In this document: positions 28,788-37,912 of the stretch, one piece after another
How the letters are laid out: the number at the start of each line of letters is the position of its first letter
Numbering within the stretch: the first letter of the stretch is position 1
Source: Aliiroseovarius salicola
GTDB lineage: Bacteria; Pseudomonadota; Alphaproteobacteria; Rhodobacterales; Rhodobacteraceae
NCBI RefSeq assembly: GCF_027891095.1
Contig: NZ_JAQIIO010000004.1
Location: forward strand, 310,001 to 374,000
Length of the DNA: 64,000 nucleotides
Direction of reading: 5' to 3'
Position numbers and translations under genes: made by a program
Notes under the pieces: generated by a model
The model's input: only the letters and a program-made list of their open reading frames with translations
Database searches by the model: none
What the model was told of the DNA's origin: nothing

Positions 28788-28865
28788 TTTTGCTTAGGAG
28801 GAGTGTTGGCAAGGGGGCCCCGGCTTTTACCTCGGGCCGCTGTCGGTGGCCTCGCTTTGCTCGGC

Positions 28866-28916
28866 AAGGGGCGCTGCCCCTCGCGAGGCAAGCTCGCTCA
28901 CCCCGAGGTATTTATA
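28866..28916 (-). repeat. Two-hairpin intergenic palindromic repeat, copy 2
   Basis: Read on the minus strand: CCTCGGGGTGA lead, hairpin A (GCGAG-CTTGC-CTCGC) and hairpin B (AGGGGC-AGC-GCCCCT). Hairpin B and the lead match copy 1 at 8560; the hairpin A stem differs but stays complementary. Further GC-rich inverted segments continue to about 28816. Confidence 0.65.
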
Positions 28917-28921
28917 GCAAG

Positions 28922-28957
28922 AAAAAAGGGCGTGGAGAGGTTGGTTCGCCACGCCCT
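28922..28957 (-). terminator. Terminator after pepN
   Basis: Perfect 9-base stem AGGGCGTGG/CCACGCCCT, 13-base loop, followed on the minus strand by TTTTTT. It lies 8 bases beyond the pepN stop codon. Confidence 0.88.
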
Positions 28958-28965
28958 ATTCAGCA

Positions 28966-31518
28966 TTACCCGTTCAGGATCCGGCCCACCATTTCCTGCG
29001 TGTCGCTTGAGAGGTCCCGGGTCGCCGCGATCCGCTCGAGCTGGGTTTTCATCATGGCCTGACGATCTGCGTCCCAACGTTTCCAAGTTTCAAACCCGGT
29101 CGACATGCGGGCGGTGATCTGAGCGTTGACCGGATCGAGCTTGATCAGCCAGTCAGCAAAGAGCGCATAGCCCTTACCTGTTGCCTCATGAAACCCCGCC
29201 TGATTCATCATCAGCGCACCGAATACGGCACGGAAGCGGTTGGGGTTTTTCCAGTTAAAGTCGCTGTCATTGGTGAGGCGCTCTGCCATATCGGCCGCCT
29301 GTTCGGGGGCGGCATGGGCCACTTGCATGGCGAACCATTTGTCCATCACCAGCGCGTCGCCCTCAAATCGCGTACGGAAATCCGCAAGGGCCGCATCTCC
29401 TTTCCGGGCTTCAAGCAGGCAGCCGAGAGCCCCCATGCGCAGGGTCATATTGTCGGCGCGATCATAAAGGGCTTGAGCCGCTGCACCGCTATCCAGCCGG
29501 GTGGTGACCTTGAGAAGTTCCAGCCCCAGCGCCCGTTTTCCAGCCTGTTCTGCATTGGGTTCAAATGGTTCGGACACATCCATCTCGGCTGACAGACGAG
29601 GCAGCAAATCCTGCAGATGCTCCGCCATTTGCTGGCGAAGGGTTTGATGGGCATTATAGATCGCCAAAGGATCTGGCGTGACGCTGCCATCGGCCAGTGT
29701 CTGGGCGATATCATCCTGTGCAGGCAGGTGTAGCGCCAGCGCCCGGAAGGCGGGATCCAGGTTGTCATCGCGCAGCATGGCAGCGACAGCGTCAAGATAA
29801 GCCGCAGTGGGCGCGTCCTCGCCAGTGATCATGGCAATCAGCACATCTTTGGCCAAAGCGCGACCCGCTTCCCACTTGTTGAACGGGTCGGTGTCATGCG
29901 CCAGAAGGAAGGCACGTTCTTCGGCGCTGCTTTCGCGTTCGAGGATTACTGGTGCGGAGAAATGGCGCAGGATGGATGGGGTCGGTTTGGCAGAGTGCCC
30001 CTCGAACGCGAAGCTCTGCTCTGCATCAGTCATTTCCAGGATCTGAGTTGGCAGCACTTCGTCCCCATTTGGGTTCAGCAGGCCAACAGCAATCGGAATA
30101 TGCTGAGGAAGCTTCTCATCCTGCTCAGGTGTTGGCGGTGTTTCTTGTTTGAAACGAAGTGTATAGGTGCCGTCCTTAAAGTCGTCATCCACCTTTAGTC
30201 GCGGTGTGCCAGCTTGTTTGTACCAACGGCGGAACTGGGTCAGGTCCCGACCGGTGCTCTCTTCGAAAACACGCACCCAGTCTTCAATGGTGGCCGCGTC
30301 TCCATCGTGGCGCGAGAAGTAGAGGTCGAGCGCTTTGTAATACGCGTCATGCCCGACCAGCGTCTTCATCATACGGATGAGTTCGGCGCCCTTTTCGTAA
30401 ATGGTCGCCGTGTAGAAATTGTTGATCTCAACAAAACTGTCGGGCTGGACCTGATGCGCAAGCGGGCCATTGTCTTCGCGGAATTGGCGGCCACGCAGTG
30501 CAATCACGTCGTTGATCCGGCAGACGGCTTCGGACCGTATGTCGCCTGAGAATTGCTGATCACGGAACACGGTCAGCCCCTCTTTCAGACTGAGTTGGAA
30601 CCAGTCGCGACAGGTGATCCGGTTGCCGGTCCAATTGTGGAAATACTCATGCGCGATAATCGCTTCGATCCGTTCGAAATTCGCGTCCGTCGAGGTTTCG
30701 GGGCTGGCCAGGACAGCAGAGGTATTGAAGATATTCAGCCCCTTGTTCTCCATCGCACCCATGTTGAAATCGCTGACCGCGACAATCTGGAAAATATCGA
30801 GGTCGTATTCCCGGCCATAAACCTCTTCATCCCATTTCATGCTGTCCTTGAGCGCCTGCATCCCGAAGGCGGTTTTGCCCTCATCGCCGGGGCGTACCCA
30901 GAGTTTCAGCGCGACCTCTTTGCCGGACATTGTGGTAAAGCTGTCGTCACGGGCGATCAGATCACCGGCGACAAGGGCGAACAGGTAAGCGGGTTTGGGC
31001 CAGGGATCATGCCATTCAGCCCAGCCTTCACCGGATGCCACGGGGTTGCCGTTGGACAGAAGCACCGGGTCGTTGCCTTCGATGCGCACCTTGAAAGGTG
31101 CCATCACGTCAGGGCGGTCGGGATAATAGGTGATGCGCCGAAATCCTTCGGCCTCGCATTGGGTGCAATACATACCGCCGGACATGTAAAGCCCTTCAAG
31201 TGCGGTGTTGGCTTCGGGATTGATTTCGACCTCAGCTTCCCATGTGAAGGGGGCGTTTGGCACATCGCATTTCAATCCGCCTTCGACCGGTTCGGGGGTG
31301 ACGGTCGAGCCATCAATGCTGGCAGAAATCAGATTAAGTTGCTCTCCATGCAGGAAAAATTCCTTGGAAGCGGCATTTGGATTCGGTGTGAAACGGATCT
31401 TTGACATCACCCGCGTTGTTGTCGGGGCGAGCTTGAAGGTCAGTTCGACACTTTCAATCAGATATGCAGGAGGCGTGTAGTCCGCCAGAAAGATCTTTTG
31501 TGGGGATTGTTCGGTCAT
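28966..31518 (-). CDS. pepN: Aminopeptidase N (M1 family)
   Basis: A broad-specificity zinc aminopeptidase of 850 residues, close to E. coli PepN length. The exopeptidase motif GAMEN is at 254-258, the zinc site HEYFH at 290-294, and the third ligand Glu is about 313 in LKEGLTVFRD. The N-terminal beta domain, the Ig-like domain (about 440-540) and the C-terminal helical superhelix follow in the usual order. It has no signal peptide. Divergent from glcB across a 277-base spacer. Confidence 0.97.
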   Translation of the reverse strand: MTEQSPQKIFLADYTPPAYLIESVELTFKLAPTTTRVMSKIRFTPNPNAASKEFFLHGEQLNLISASIDGSTVTPEPVEGGLKCDVPNAPFTWEAEVEINPEANTALEGLYMSGGMYCTQCEAEGFRRITYYPDRPDVMAPFKVRIEGNDPVLLSNGNPVASGEGWAEWHDPWPKPAYLFALVAGDLIARDDSFTTMSGKEVALKLWVRPGDEGKTAFGMQALKDSMKWDEEVYGREYDLDIFQIVAVSDFNMGAMENKGLNIFNTSAVLASPETSTDANFERIEAIIAHEYFHNWTGNRITCRDWFQLSLKEGLTVFRDQQFSGDIRSEAVCRINDVIALRGRQFREDNGPLAHQVQPDSFVEINNFYTATIYEKGAELIRMMKTLVGHDAYYKALDLYFSRHDGDAATIEDWVRVFEESTGRDLTQFRRWYKQAGTPRLKVDDDFKDGTYTLRFKQETPPTPEQDEKLPQHIPIAVGLLNPNGDEVLPTQILEMTDAEQSFAFEGHSAKPTPSILRHFSAPVILERESSAEERAFLLAHDTDPFNKWEAGRALAKDVLIAMITGEDAPTAAYLDAVAAMLRDDNLDPAFRALALHLPAQDDIAQTLADGSVTPDPLAIYNAHQTLRQQMAEHLQDLLPRLSAEMDVSEPFEPNAEQAGKRALGLELLKVTTRLDSGAAAQALYDRADNMTLRMGALGCLLEARKGDAALADFRTRFEGDALVMDKWFAMQVAHAAPEQAADMAERLTNDSDFNWKNPNRFRAVFGALMMNQAGFHEATGKGYALFADWLIKLDPVNAQITARMSTGFETWKRWDADRQAMMKTQLERIAATRDLSSDTQEMVGRILNG

Positions 31519-31687
31519 GTGGGCAACCTTTGACGATATTTTGCGCTAACGTAGTCCGGGGGTGAACAACCTTCAAGGCGACGCATTGGTCGACAGACGC
31601 TAAGATGACCCTGCTGTAATAACGTCGGTCAGGCGGATGCTATTGCTGCAATTTGACGGTGAGTGGTGACGATTTTGATGTGTCGGT

Positions 31688-31705
31688 TTAGTTTTGCTTA
31701 ACTAA
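31688..31705. promoter_or_regulatory. Inverted repeat upstream of glcB, candidate operator
   Basis: TTAGTT-N6-AACTAA, about 91-108 bases before the glcB start codon. The 277-base pepN-glcB spacer otherwise shows no gene. A GntR- or IclR-type regulator of glycolate/glyoxylate use would be a plausible reader, but none is encoded nearby. Confidence 0.3.
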
Positions 31706-31795
31706 TCCGTGGAGGAATTCGATTGTATACTGAGGCGTACTATAGTTTCCTGCCAAAAACTTGATGTAAAATTCGATAGAGAGAAAGTGGATCCC

Positions 31796-33943
31796 ATGGC
31801 GGAATATCTTGATCGTGCGGGCTTGTCTGTGGCGCAGGAGTTGGCGGAGTTCATCGAACAGAAGGCGCTGCCGGGGTCAGGAGTTGAGGCGGAAGGTTTC
31901 TGGTCTGGTTTTGCCTCTCTTGTTGCCGATTTGGCCCCGAAGAACCGTGCGCTTCTTGCCAAGCGAGAAGAGATGCAGCGCCAGCTTGATGGCTGGCACA
32001 CAGCCCGCGCGGGTCAACCCCACGATGCAAGTGCCTATCAAGAATTTCTGAAAGAGATTGGGTATCTGGTTCCGGAAGGTCCTGAATTCCAGATTGAAAC
32101 GGCCAATGTGGATGCCGAAATCGCGACCACGCCCGGTGCGCAATTGGTTGTGCCCATCATGAATGCTCGGTTTGCTCTGAATGCCGCCAATGCCCGTTGG
32201 GGCAGCCTTTACGATGCGCTTTACGGCACGGATGCAATGGGGGATCTGCCGGAAAGAAAGGCCTATGACCCTGCGCGTGGTGCTCGGGTCATCGCCTGGG
32301 CCAAGGCGTTCCTTGATCAAGCCCTGCCGCTGGAGGGTGCAAGCTGGTCTGACGTGATCGGTCTGCAGGCGATGGCGGAACTGTCTATCTCGACCGCGGC
32401 TGGTGAGGTGGCTCTGGCTGATCCTTCCAACTTTGTCGGATCCAAACCAGATGGATCTGAATTTATCTTCAAACACAATGGATTGCATGTGATTGTTTGC
32501 GTGAATTCCGCTCATGCAATTGGCAAGGACGACCCGGCGAACATCTCGGATGTGGTCCTTGAAAGCGCCATGTCGACCATTATGGATTGCGAAGACAGTG
32601 TTGCCGCGGTGGATGCTGAGGACAAAGTTCTGGCCTATTCCAACTGGCTGGGATTGATGCGTCGTGATCTGGAAGAGAGCTTTGAGAAAGCTGGCAAGAC
32701 GATCACCCGACGGATGAACCCGGATCGCGAATATTTGGGCGCGGACGGACAGCCGCTCTCCCTGAAAGGGCGCTCTTTGATGCTGGTGCGCAACGTGGGG
32801 CACCTGATGACCAACCCGGCGATCCTGACACAAGATGGACAGGAAATCGGCGAAGGTCTGATGGATGCGATGATCACCACGCTGATTTCCATGCATGACC
32901 TGCAACGCGAAGACGGTAACTCGCTCACAGGGTCGGTATACGTGGTGAAACCGAAGATGCACGGGCCGGAAGAAGTGGCTTTCTCAGATGAGATTTTCAC
33001 GCGTGTCGAAAAGGTGCTGGGCCTGCCGCAATTTACAGTCAAACTGGGCATTATGGACGAGGAGCGGCGCACGTCGGTGAACCTCAAGGAATGCATTCGC
33101 GCCGCCAAGCACCGGGTGGCTTTCATCAACACCGGGTTCCTTGATCGTACTGGGGACGAGATCCACTCCTCAATGGAAGCAGGTCCGATGATCCGCAAAG
33201 GCGCCATGAAAGGTGCGAAATGGATTGCCTCTTACGAGGATCGCAATGTGGATATTGGACTGGCATGCGGTTTGAAAGGAAAAGCGCAGATTGGTAAGGG
33301 GATGTGGGCCATTCCCGACCGTATGGAACAGATGCTTTCCGAAAAAATCGGTCATCCGAAATCCGGGGCCACCTGTGCCTGGGTGCCCAGCCCCACCGCC
33401 GCGACGCTGCACGCTACCCACTATCATCAGGTGGATGTGATGGCCCGTCAGGACGAGATTTTGCAGGGTGGACCGCGTGGCACTTTGGAAGACCTTCTGA
33501 CGATCCCTGTTGCCGAAGGCGAGAACTGGTCAGAAGTCGAGATCCGCGAAGAGGTTGAGAACAACGCGCAGGGCATTCTTGGTTATGTGGTGCGTTGGGT
33601 TGGCCAGGGCGTCGGATGCTCGAAAGTGCCGGACATTCACGACATTGGCCTGATGGAAGATCGCGCCACCTGCCGGATCAGCTCGCAGGCGCTTGCCAAC
33701 TGGTTACATCATGGCGTGGTCAGTGAAGGTGAGGTGATGACCGCCATGAAAAAGATGGCGGCCATTGTGGATGAGCAAAATGCAGATGATCCTGCCTATC
33801 GTCCGATGGCGCCAGGGTTCGATGGGCAAGAGTTCCAGGCTGCCTGTGATCTTGTGTTCAAAGGGCGGGTGCAGCCTTCGGGGTATACAGAACCTGTGCT
33901 GCACGCGCGACGTCTGGCATTGAAAGCGGAATTGGCGAGCTGA
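31796..33943 (+). CDS. glcB: Malate synthase G
   Basis: Condenses glyoxylate with acetyl-CoA to malate, for growth on C2 compounds or glycolate. It has 715 residues, the monomeric isoform G size. Typical stretches include [67 protein letters not shown] and [15 protein letters not shown]. The ATG at 31796 lies after GAGAGAAAG; the frame is open a further 29 codons upstream without family support. It is followed after 13 bases by a glcG-like gene, a pairing also known from glc operons. Confidence 0.97.
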   Translation: MAEYLDRAGLSVAQELAEFIEQKALPGSGVEAEGFWSGFASLVADLAPKNRALLAKREEMQRQLDGWHTARAGQPHDASAYQEFLKEIGYLVPEGPEFQIETANVDAEIATTPGAQLVVPIMNARFALNAANARWGSLYDALYGTDAMGDLPERKAYDPARGARVIAWAKAFLDQALPLEGASWSDVIGLQAMAELSISTAAGEVALADPSNFVGSKPDGSEFIFKHNGLHVIVCVNSAHAIGKDDPANISDVVLESAMSTIMDCEDSVAAVDAEDKVLAYSNWLGLMRRDLEESFEKAGKTITRRMNPDREYLGADGQPLSLKGRSLMLVRNVGHLMTNPAILTQDGQEIGEGLMDAMITTLISMHDLQREDGNSLTGSVYVVKPKMHGPEEVAFSDEIFTRVEKVLGLPQFTVKLGIMDEERRTSVNLKECIRAAKHRVAFINTGFLDRTGDEIHSSMEAGPMIRKGAMKGAKWIASYEDRNVDIGLACGLKGKAQIGKGMWAIPDRMEQMLSEKIGHPKSGATCAWVPSPTAATLHATHYHQVDVMARQDEILQGGPRGTLEDLLTIPVAEGENWSEVEIREEVENNAQGILGYVVRWVGQGVGCSKVPDIHDIGLMEDRATCRISSQALANWLHHGVVSEGEVMTAMKKMAAIVDEQNADDPAYRPMAPGFDGQEFQAACDLVFKGRVQPSGYTEPVLHARRLALKAELAS

Positions 33944-33956
33944 GGAGGGGGCGGTT

Positions 33957-34382
33957 ATGACACTTACTGTAGAGAATGCACGCGAGATCATTCGCGTAAC
34001 CAAGGAAGCGGGTGCGGCTGAAAACATGAAGCCTTTGTCCGTTGTCGTGGTGGATGCGGGCGGGCATGTGATTGCATTTGAACGCGGTGAAGGTGCCCCA
34101 CCGGGCCGGTTCGATATCGCACAAGGCAAGGCCTACGGTTCTATCATGCTCGGGATCGGAGGCACCGCGCAACGGGATCGCGCCGAAGCTCAGGCCTATT
34201 TTGTTCTGGCCGCCAATGGGGCGTATCAAGGCCGCCTCGTGCCGGTCCCCGGCGGGATTTTGGTGCGGGACACCAAAGGTGCCGTAATAGGTGCAGTGGG
34301 CGTGACCGGCGACACATCTGAAAATGATCTGGCAGCCGGCGAAGCGGGCATTCAGGCGGTAGGGCTTATCGCTGAAGGATAA
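33957..34382 (+). CDS. GlcG/HbpS-family heme-binding protein
   Basis: A 141-residue protein of the GlcG/HbpS (DUF336) family. Visible are LSVVVVDAGGHVIAFERGEGAPPGRFDIAQGKAYG and the C-terminal GAVIGAVGVTGDTSENDLAAGEAGI. HbpS of Streptomyces binds heme; GlcG in glycolate operons has no firm role. The start follows a strong GGAGGGGGCGG and lies 13 bases after glcB, so it is probably in the same transcript. No signal peptide is present. Confidence 0.9.
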   Translation: MTLTVENAREIIRVTKEAGAAENMKPLSVVVVDAGGHVIAFERGEGAPPGRFDIAQGKAYGSIMLGIGGTAQRDRAEAQAYFVLAANGAYQGRLVPVPGGILVRDTKGAVIGAVGVTGDTSENDLAAGEAGIQAVGLIAEG

Positions 34383-34403
34383 GCCCCCGAAGCTATCAAT
34401 AGG

Positions 34404-34607
34404 TCAGGCGGTGGTGCGAATGCATCGGCTGATCCCAACCAGTTGGTAGATCGCTGAAGCGCCAACCAGCAAATAGACCATGCGCGACAAAAGCGACATG
34501 TCACCAAGGATCGCAGCAACCAGATCGAAATTTGCAAGACCGACGAGCCCCCAGTTCAATCCGCCTACGGCCAGAAGGATCAGGGTGATGATATGTGTGG
34601 GTGTCAT
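34404..34607 (-). CDS. DUF378-family small membrane protein
   Basis: A 67-residue protein with two transmembrane helices. The family marker is the N-terminal LAVGGLNWGLVGLANFDLVAAILG, and the second helix is MVYLLVGASAIYQLVGI. Function is unknown. It lies downstream of the fasciclin gene on the same strand, separated by 76 bases that contain a perfect hairpin. A GGAACATCCC sequence precedes the ATG. Confidence 0.88.
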   Translation of the reverse strand: MTPTHIITLILLAVGGLNWGLVGLANFDLVAAILGDMSLLSRMVYLLVGASAIYQLVGISRCIRTTA

Positions 34608-34638
34608 GGGATGTTCCTTTTTTATTTGATGTGAGTGC

Positions 34639-34665
34639 TCGGACGCACCAACGTGGTGCGTCCGA
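34639..34665 (-). terminator. Perfect hairpin between the fasciclin and DUF378 genes
   Basis: 12-base stem TCGGACGCACCA/TGGTGCGTCCGA with a 3-base loop. Only A residues, not T, follow at a distance on the minus strand, so it may be a partial terminator or an mRNA-stabilising stem that lowers DUF378 expression relative to the fasciclin gene. Confidence 0.5.
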
Positions 34666-34683
34666 CCTGTTTGCGGACCAGCA

Positions 34684-35193
34684 TCAACCTGATGGAATGA
34701 GAACGCTGTCGATGACGTGGATCACGCCATTGCTTGCTCCGACATCAACGGCGGTGACGGTGGCATTATCAATCATGACGCTGCCATTCATCACTTTGAT
34801 GTCGACGTCGCTGCCATTCACAGTTGTTGCAGATGAAAGCGTTACGACGTCGGCCGACATCACTTTTCCGGGCACCACATGATAGGTGAGAATAGCAATC
34901 AGCTGATCTCTGTTTTCGGGTTTCAGGAGGTTTTCGACTGTCCCATCAGGCAGGGCTGCAAAGGCTTCGTCGGTTGGAGCAAAGACGGTGAATGGTCCTT
35001 CACCCTTCAATGTTCCAACCAAGTCGGCCTCTGTCAGGGCGGCGGCAAGCGTGTTGAAACTGCCTGCGGATACGGCGGTGTCAACAATGTCCGCACCACC
35101 ACCTCCTGCATATGACGTACAGGCAGCTAGCGGCGCCACTCCAAGAGCAATAATGACGGACAAGCTTTTTATTCCGGGGATAGGTAGGGCCAT
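34684..35193 (-). CDS. Fasciclin (FAS1) domain lipoprotein
   Basis: A 169-residue secreted protein. The N-terminal signal ([16 protein letters not shown], lipobox LAAC) predicts lipidation. One FAS1 domain spans about residues 33-168, with the conserved H1 motif [16 protein letters not shown] and the YHVVPG and [12 protein letters not shown] segments. FAS1 proteins mediate adhesion or matrix association. GAAAGGAG precedes the ATG at 35193. The frame is open upstream to 35463 but that part is not FAS1-like. Divergent from the XRE-cupin regulator. Confidence 0.9.
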   Translation of the reverse strand: MALPIPGIKSLSVIIALGVAPLAACTSYAGGGGADIVDTAVSAGSFNTLAAALTEADLVGTLKGEGPFTVFAPTDEAFAALPDGTVENLLKPENRDQLIAILTYHVVPGKVMSADVVTLSSATTVNGSDVDIKVMNGSVMIDNATVTAVDVGASNGVIHVIDSVLIPSG

Positions 35194-35355
35194 TTTGGAT
35201 CTCCTTTCAAGAGGATTTGCATTATGTGAACAATAATTGAATGATAGGAAATGTAGCGCGGAAACAAAGCACGTTTTCGTGATGTGAATAAAAATGTAAT
35301 ATGATGAAAAATAGAGCGGTGAGTTTTCCCGTGATGCAAGAAATGGAACAGTTAC

Positions 35356-35952
35356 ATGTTGTCTGAAACATTGGTCGAGCAAATCGACGCCTATCGAATC
35401 GGTCCAAAGATCCACCAGTTGCGCAGTGACAAACGGCTGGGATTGGCCCAATTGGGGGAACACACGGGCCTGTCAGCAGGTATGTTGTCAAAGATTGAAC
35501 GCGGTGTTGTGGTGCCGACCCTACCCACGTTGGTGCGTATCGCACTTGTCTTCGGAGTGGGGCTGGATCACTTTTTCACCCCGGAAGATGCTCGGCCCAC
35601 AGCTGTGCATATTCGGGCTAAAGATCGTATCCAACTTCCGATAGAGGGGGTAAATGGGGTCACTTATCTGTTTGAGAGCCTCGACTTCCCCGTCCCAGAT
35701 CGCGTGCTTGAGGCATATCTGGCGAATTTCCCGGCCAAGGCAAAACCATCCTCGCCCCATGCTCATGCAGGGACCGAGCTGGTTTATGTGTTGGAAGGAA
35801 CGGTCATTGTCACCATCCATGGCAAACGGAACCAGCTTGACGCAGGGGATTCATTTTATTTCGATGCGGATTATGAGCACAGCTATGAGAACGCCGGAGC
35901 ACCGGACCAATTGGCGCGTGCAATTGTCGCTGTCGTCCCGAATATACGATGA
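35356..35952 (+). CDS. XRE-family regulator with C-terminal cupin domain
   Basis: A 198-residue transcription factor. Residues about 14-70 form a Cro/C1-type helix-turn-helix ([38 protein letters not shown]). Residues about 125-192 form a cupin_2 sensor ([40 protein letters not shown]). This is the architecture of PuuR, which controls putrescine use in E. coli, and the next gene is PuuD-like. The ligand is unknown. Upstream it diverges from the fasciclin gene. Confidence 0.9.
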   Translation: MLSETLVEQIDAYRIGPKIHQLRSDKRLGLAQLGEHTGLSAGMLSKIERGVVVPTLPTLVRIALVFGVGLDHFFTPEDARPTAVHIRAKDRIQLPIEGVNGVTYLFESLDFPVPDRVLEAYLANFPAKAKPSSPHAHAGTELVYVLEGTVIVTIHGKRNQLDAGDSFYFDADYEHSYENAGAPDQLARAIVAVVPNIR

Positions 35953-36072
35953 CGCCTGAGCAGTAAAATCTCTGTGCCAAACCATTTGCTGTTTTGTATA
36001 GTCATTGGGGTTCCAACCCGCCAATGCTATCTGCTATCACATTAAAACAGAAAGACAGTTTTCGGAGAACAC

Positions 36073-36828
36073 ATGTCACGTCCTGTCATTGGTATCATAG
36101 GCAATTCCTACTTGCTGAATGATCAATACCCAACACATGCAGGCGGGACGATGAATTCCGAAGCGATCAGTCAGGTTTCAAATTGCCTGCCGTTAATTGT
36201 ACCGAGCCATCCGGATCTTGTCTGCGTGAACGAGTTGCTTGAAGTCTGTGATGGCTTCTTGTTCACAGGTGGGCGCCCGAATGTGCATCCTGAGGAATAT
36301 GGCGAAGACGCCACAGACGCTCATGGCGAATTTGACCGGTGCCGTGATGCCATCACTCTGCCCCTGATCCGGGCATGTGTTGAGCGGGGTCAGCCGTTTT
36401 TTGGCATCTGCCGTGGGTTTCAAGAGGTGAATGTGGCCATGGGGGGCACGCTCTATCCTGAGATCCGTGAGCTGCCGGGGCGTATGAACCACAGAATGCC
36501 ACCGGACGGCACGCTCGAGGAAAAATTTGAAATCCGCCACAATGTTCACTTTGACGAGGGCGGTGTGTTCCATCACTTGCTTGGCTCCACCTGCGTGCGC
36601 ACAAATACGCTGCACGGGCAGGGGATCAAAACAGCTGGATCGCGTGTGGTGATAGAAGGGCAGGCTGACGACGGGACACCCGAAGCAATCCATATTCAGG
36701 ATGCTCCCGGTTTTACCCTGTCAGTGCAGTGGCATCCCGAATACAAGGCGGTAGAAGACCCGGTTTCGCGCGTTTTGTTCACGGCCTTTGGGGACGCAGC
36801 ACGCGACTGGAAAACCAGCCGCGTCTGA
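36073..36828 (+). CDS. Class I glutamine amidotransferase, gamma-glutamyl hydrolase type (C26, PuuD-like)
   Basis: A 251-residue protein of the peptidase C26 family. The nucleophile Cys113 sits in PFFGICRGFQEVNVA, and the His/Glu pair is H221/E223 in VQWHPEY. PuuD hydrolyses gamma-glutamyl-GABA in putrescine breakdown; other members act on different gamma-glutamyl amides. It follows the XRE-cupin gene after 120 bases, echoing puuR/puuD, but puuA, puuB and puuC are absent. GGAGAA precedes the ATG at 36073. Confidence 0.9.
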   Translation: MSRPVIGIIGNSYLLNDQYPTHAGGTMNSEAISQVSNCLPLIVPSHPDLVCVNELLEVCDGFLFTGGRPNVHPEEYGEDATDAHGEFDRCRDAITLPLIRACVERGQPFFGICRGFQEVNVAMGGTLYPEIRELPGRMNHRMPPDGTLEEKFEIRHNVHFDEGGVFHHLLGSTCVRTNTLHGQGIKTAGSRVVIEGQADDGTPEAIHIQDAPGFTLSVQWHPEYKAVEDPVSRVLFTAFGDAARDWKTSRV

Positions 36829-36926
36829 TAACCGGATATTGTTGGTGTGCTGCCGACAAAGATATGGGATGCGCAACGGGTCGTCCCCGCGGGGTGTTTG
36901 TTTGGGGCGGGGTTATTTCAGGTCAT

Positions 36927-37220
36927 TTACATAGCCACGCCCAAGGCACGGGCTTCAAAGCCCCGCAACACCATCCGTGCAGTGGTACCATATGAATTCG
37001 GGGCGGTCCGCAATTCAGGAAACATATTGAAAAGCTCTTCGCGTGATGCGTCGTTGACTGCGGCAAGCCCCTGATGCCCCGGATGAAAGCTCTTGCTCGG
37101 CGCGCCTTCGCCATAGATGACTTCATGCCTGTCGAACAGCAGGTGATAATACGTCACGCTGCCGCACTCTTCCTGTGTGATGGTGTGTCCGTTGATGAGA
37201 TGCCGTGCAGGTATCATCAC
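36927..37220 (-). pseudogene. C-terminal remnant of a Hint-domain protein
   Basis: The 97 codons match the end of the Hint domain found in many roseobacter proteins: EVMIPARHLINGHTI, SVTYYHLLFDRHEVIYGEGAPSKSF, and REELFNMFPELR. The N-terminal half of the Hint domain, with its nucleophilic cysteine, is missing. In frame, codons can be followed upstream only to 37238 before a stop. The preceding reading frame (37217-37690) carries what looks like the rest of the N-terminal part of the same protein, so an internal deletion with a frame change is the simplest reading. A GTG at 37220 could still start translation. Confidence 0.7.
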
Positions 37221-37690
37221 TTCGTTCTGATCAATAGGTCATCCCCGAGAAAATGATCAGAATAGGAAAAGGCAATATCACCGGCAGACGCGTCTGGGTT
37301 GCTGTCGTAGTCAACGACTTCATAGGTGCGGCCGGGGATTAATGCCGATTCAGATAGCGTATAGTCGCCAGATGCGTCCCACTGTTCGACATCGAATTCA
37401 ACGACCTGAAACTCTTCACCTGTGACGGTGTCTCGCAGGGTCCAAACACGTGCTGCGTCTACAGTTGATCCAGTTGATGTGTCAGAGCCAATTGTGACGT
37501 CTGCGGTTGCAGTTACTCCGCCAAGACTGTCGTCATCAAGGGTCAGTCCTTCGACACCGGCTTCGTTGTCGGTAATGACTGCAGAACCATCCGCGGTGGC
37601 CGGCCCGGACCAGGTGAATGAGTTCCCAGTAGATGTTGGGATGACTCCCCATGGATCGAGATCATAAAATTGTACCGCATACGTTGCCAT
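37217..37690 (-). CDS. N-terminal part of a disrupted Hint-domain protein
   Basis: A 157-residue product with acidic, beta-rich, low-complexity sequence (TADGSAVITDNEAGVEGLTLDDDSLGG, then GEEFQVVEFDVEQW and GRTYEVVDYDSNPDASAGDI). This resembles the variable N-terminal module that precedes Hint domains in Rhodobacteraceae. It ends abruptly at LLIRTK, with the stop codon overlapping the start of the Hint remnant by 4 bases. It may be expressed as a truncated protein. Nothing catalytic is visible. Confidence 0.6.
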   Translation of the reverse strand: MATYAVQFYDLDPWGVIPTSTGNSFTWSGPATADGSAVITDNEAGVEGLTLDDDSLGGVTATADVTIGSDTSTGSTVDAARVWTLRDTVTGEEFQVVEFDVEQWDASGDYTLSESALIPGRTYEVVDYDSNPDASAGDIAFSYSDHFLGDDLLIRTK

Positions 37691-37912
37691 GGACCACTCA
37701 TTACAAATTATCTTTGGGTGCAGACGAAAAGAGTTTGCGACACCCGAACCAGTTACATGTTTCTTATTTCATAAAGAATTTTGCCCAAACCAAGATTGAA
37801 ATGGTTTGGGCACGGGAAAATCACTTCAACGTGTCAGATTAAACAGTCTGCTACGCTGAAGTGCCCTGATGGAGTTGATCTAACCTGATGGAAAAGAACC
37901 TCTATTGCACGG

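Noticed and set aside
30553-31404. A 283-codon plus-strand open frame inside pepN
   Set aside because: Antisense to a strongly supported metallopeptidase.
31877-32962. A 361-codon minus-strand open frame across malate synthase G
   Set aside because: Antisense to glcB; composition is that of a shadow frame.
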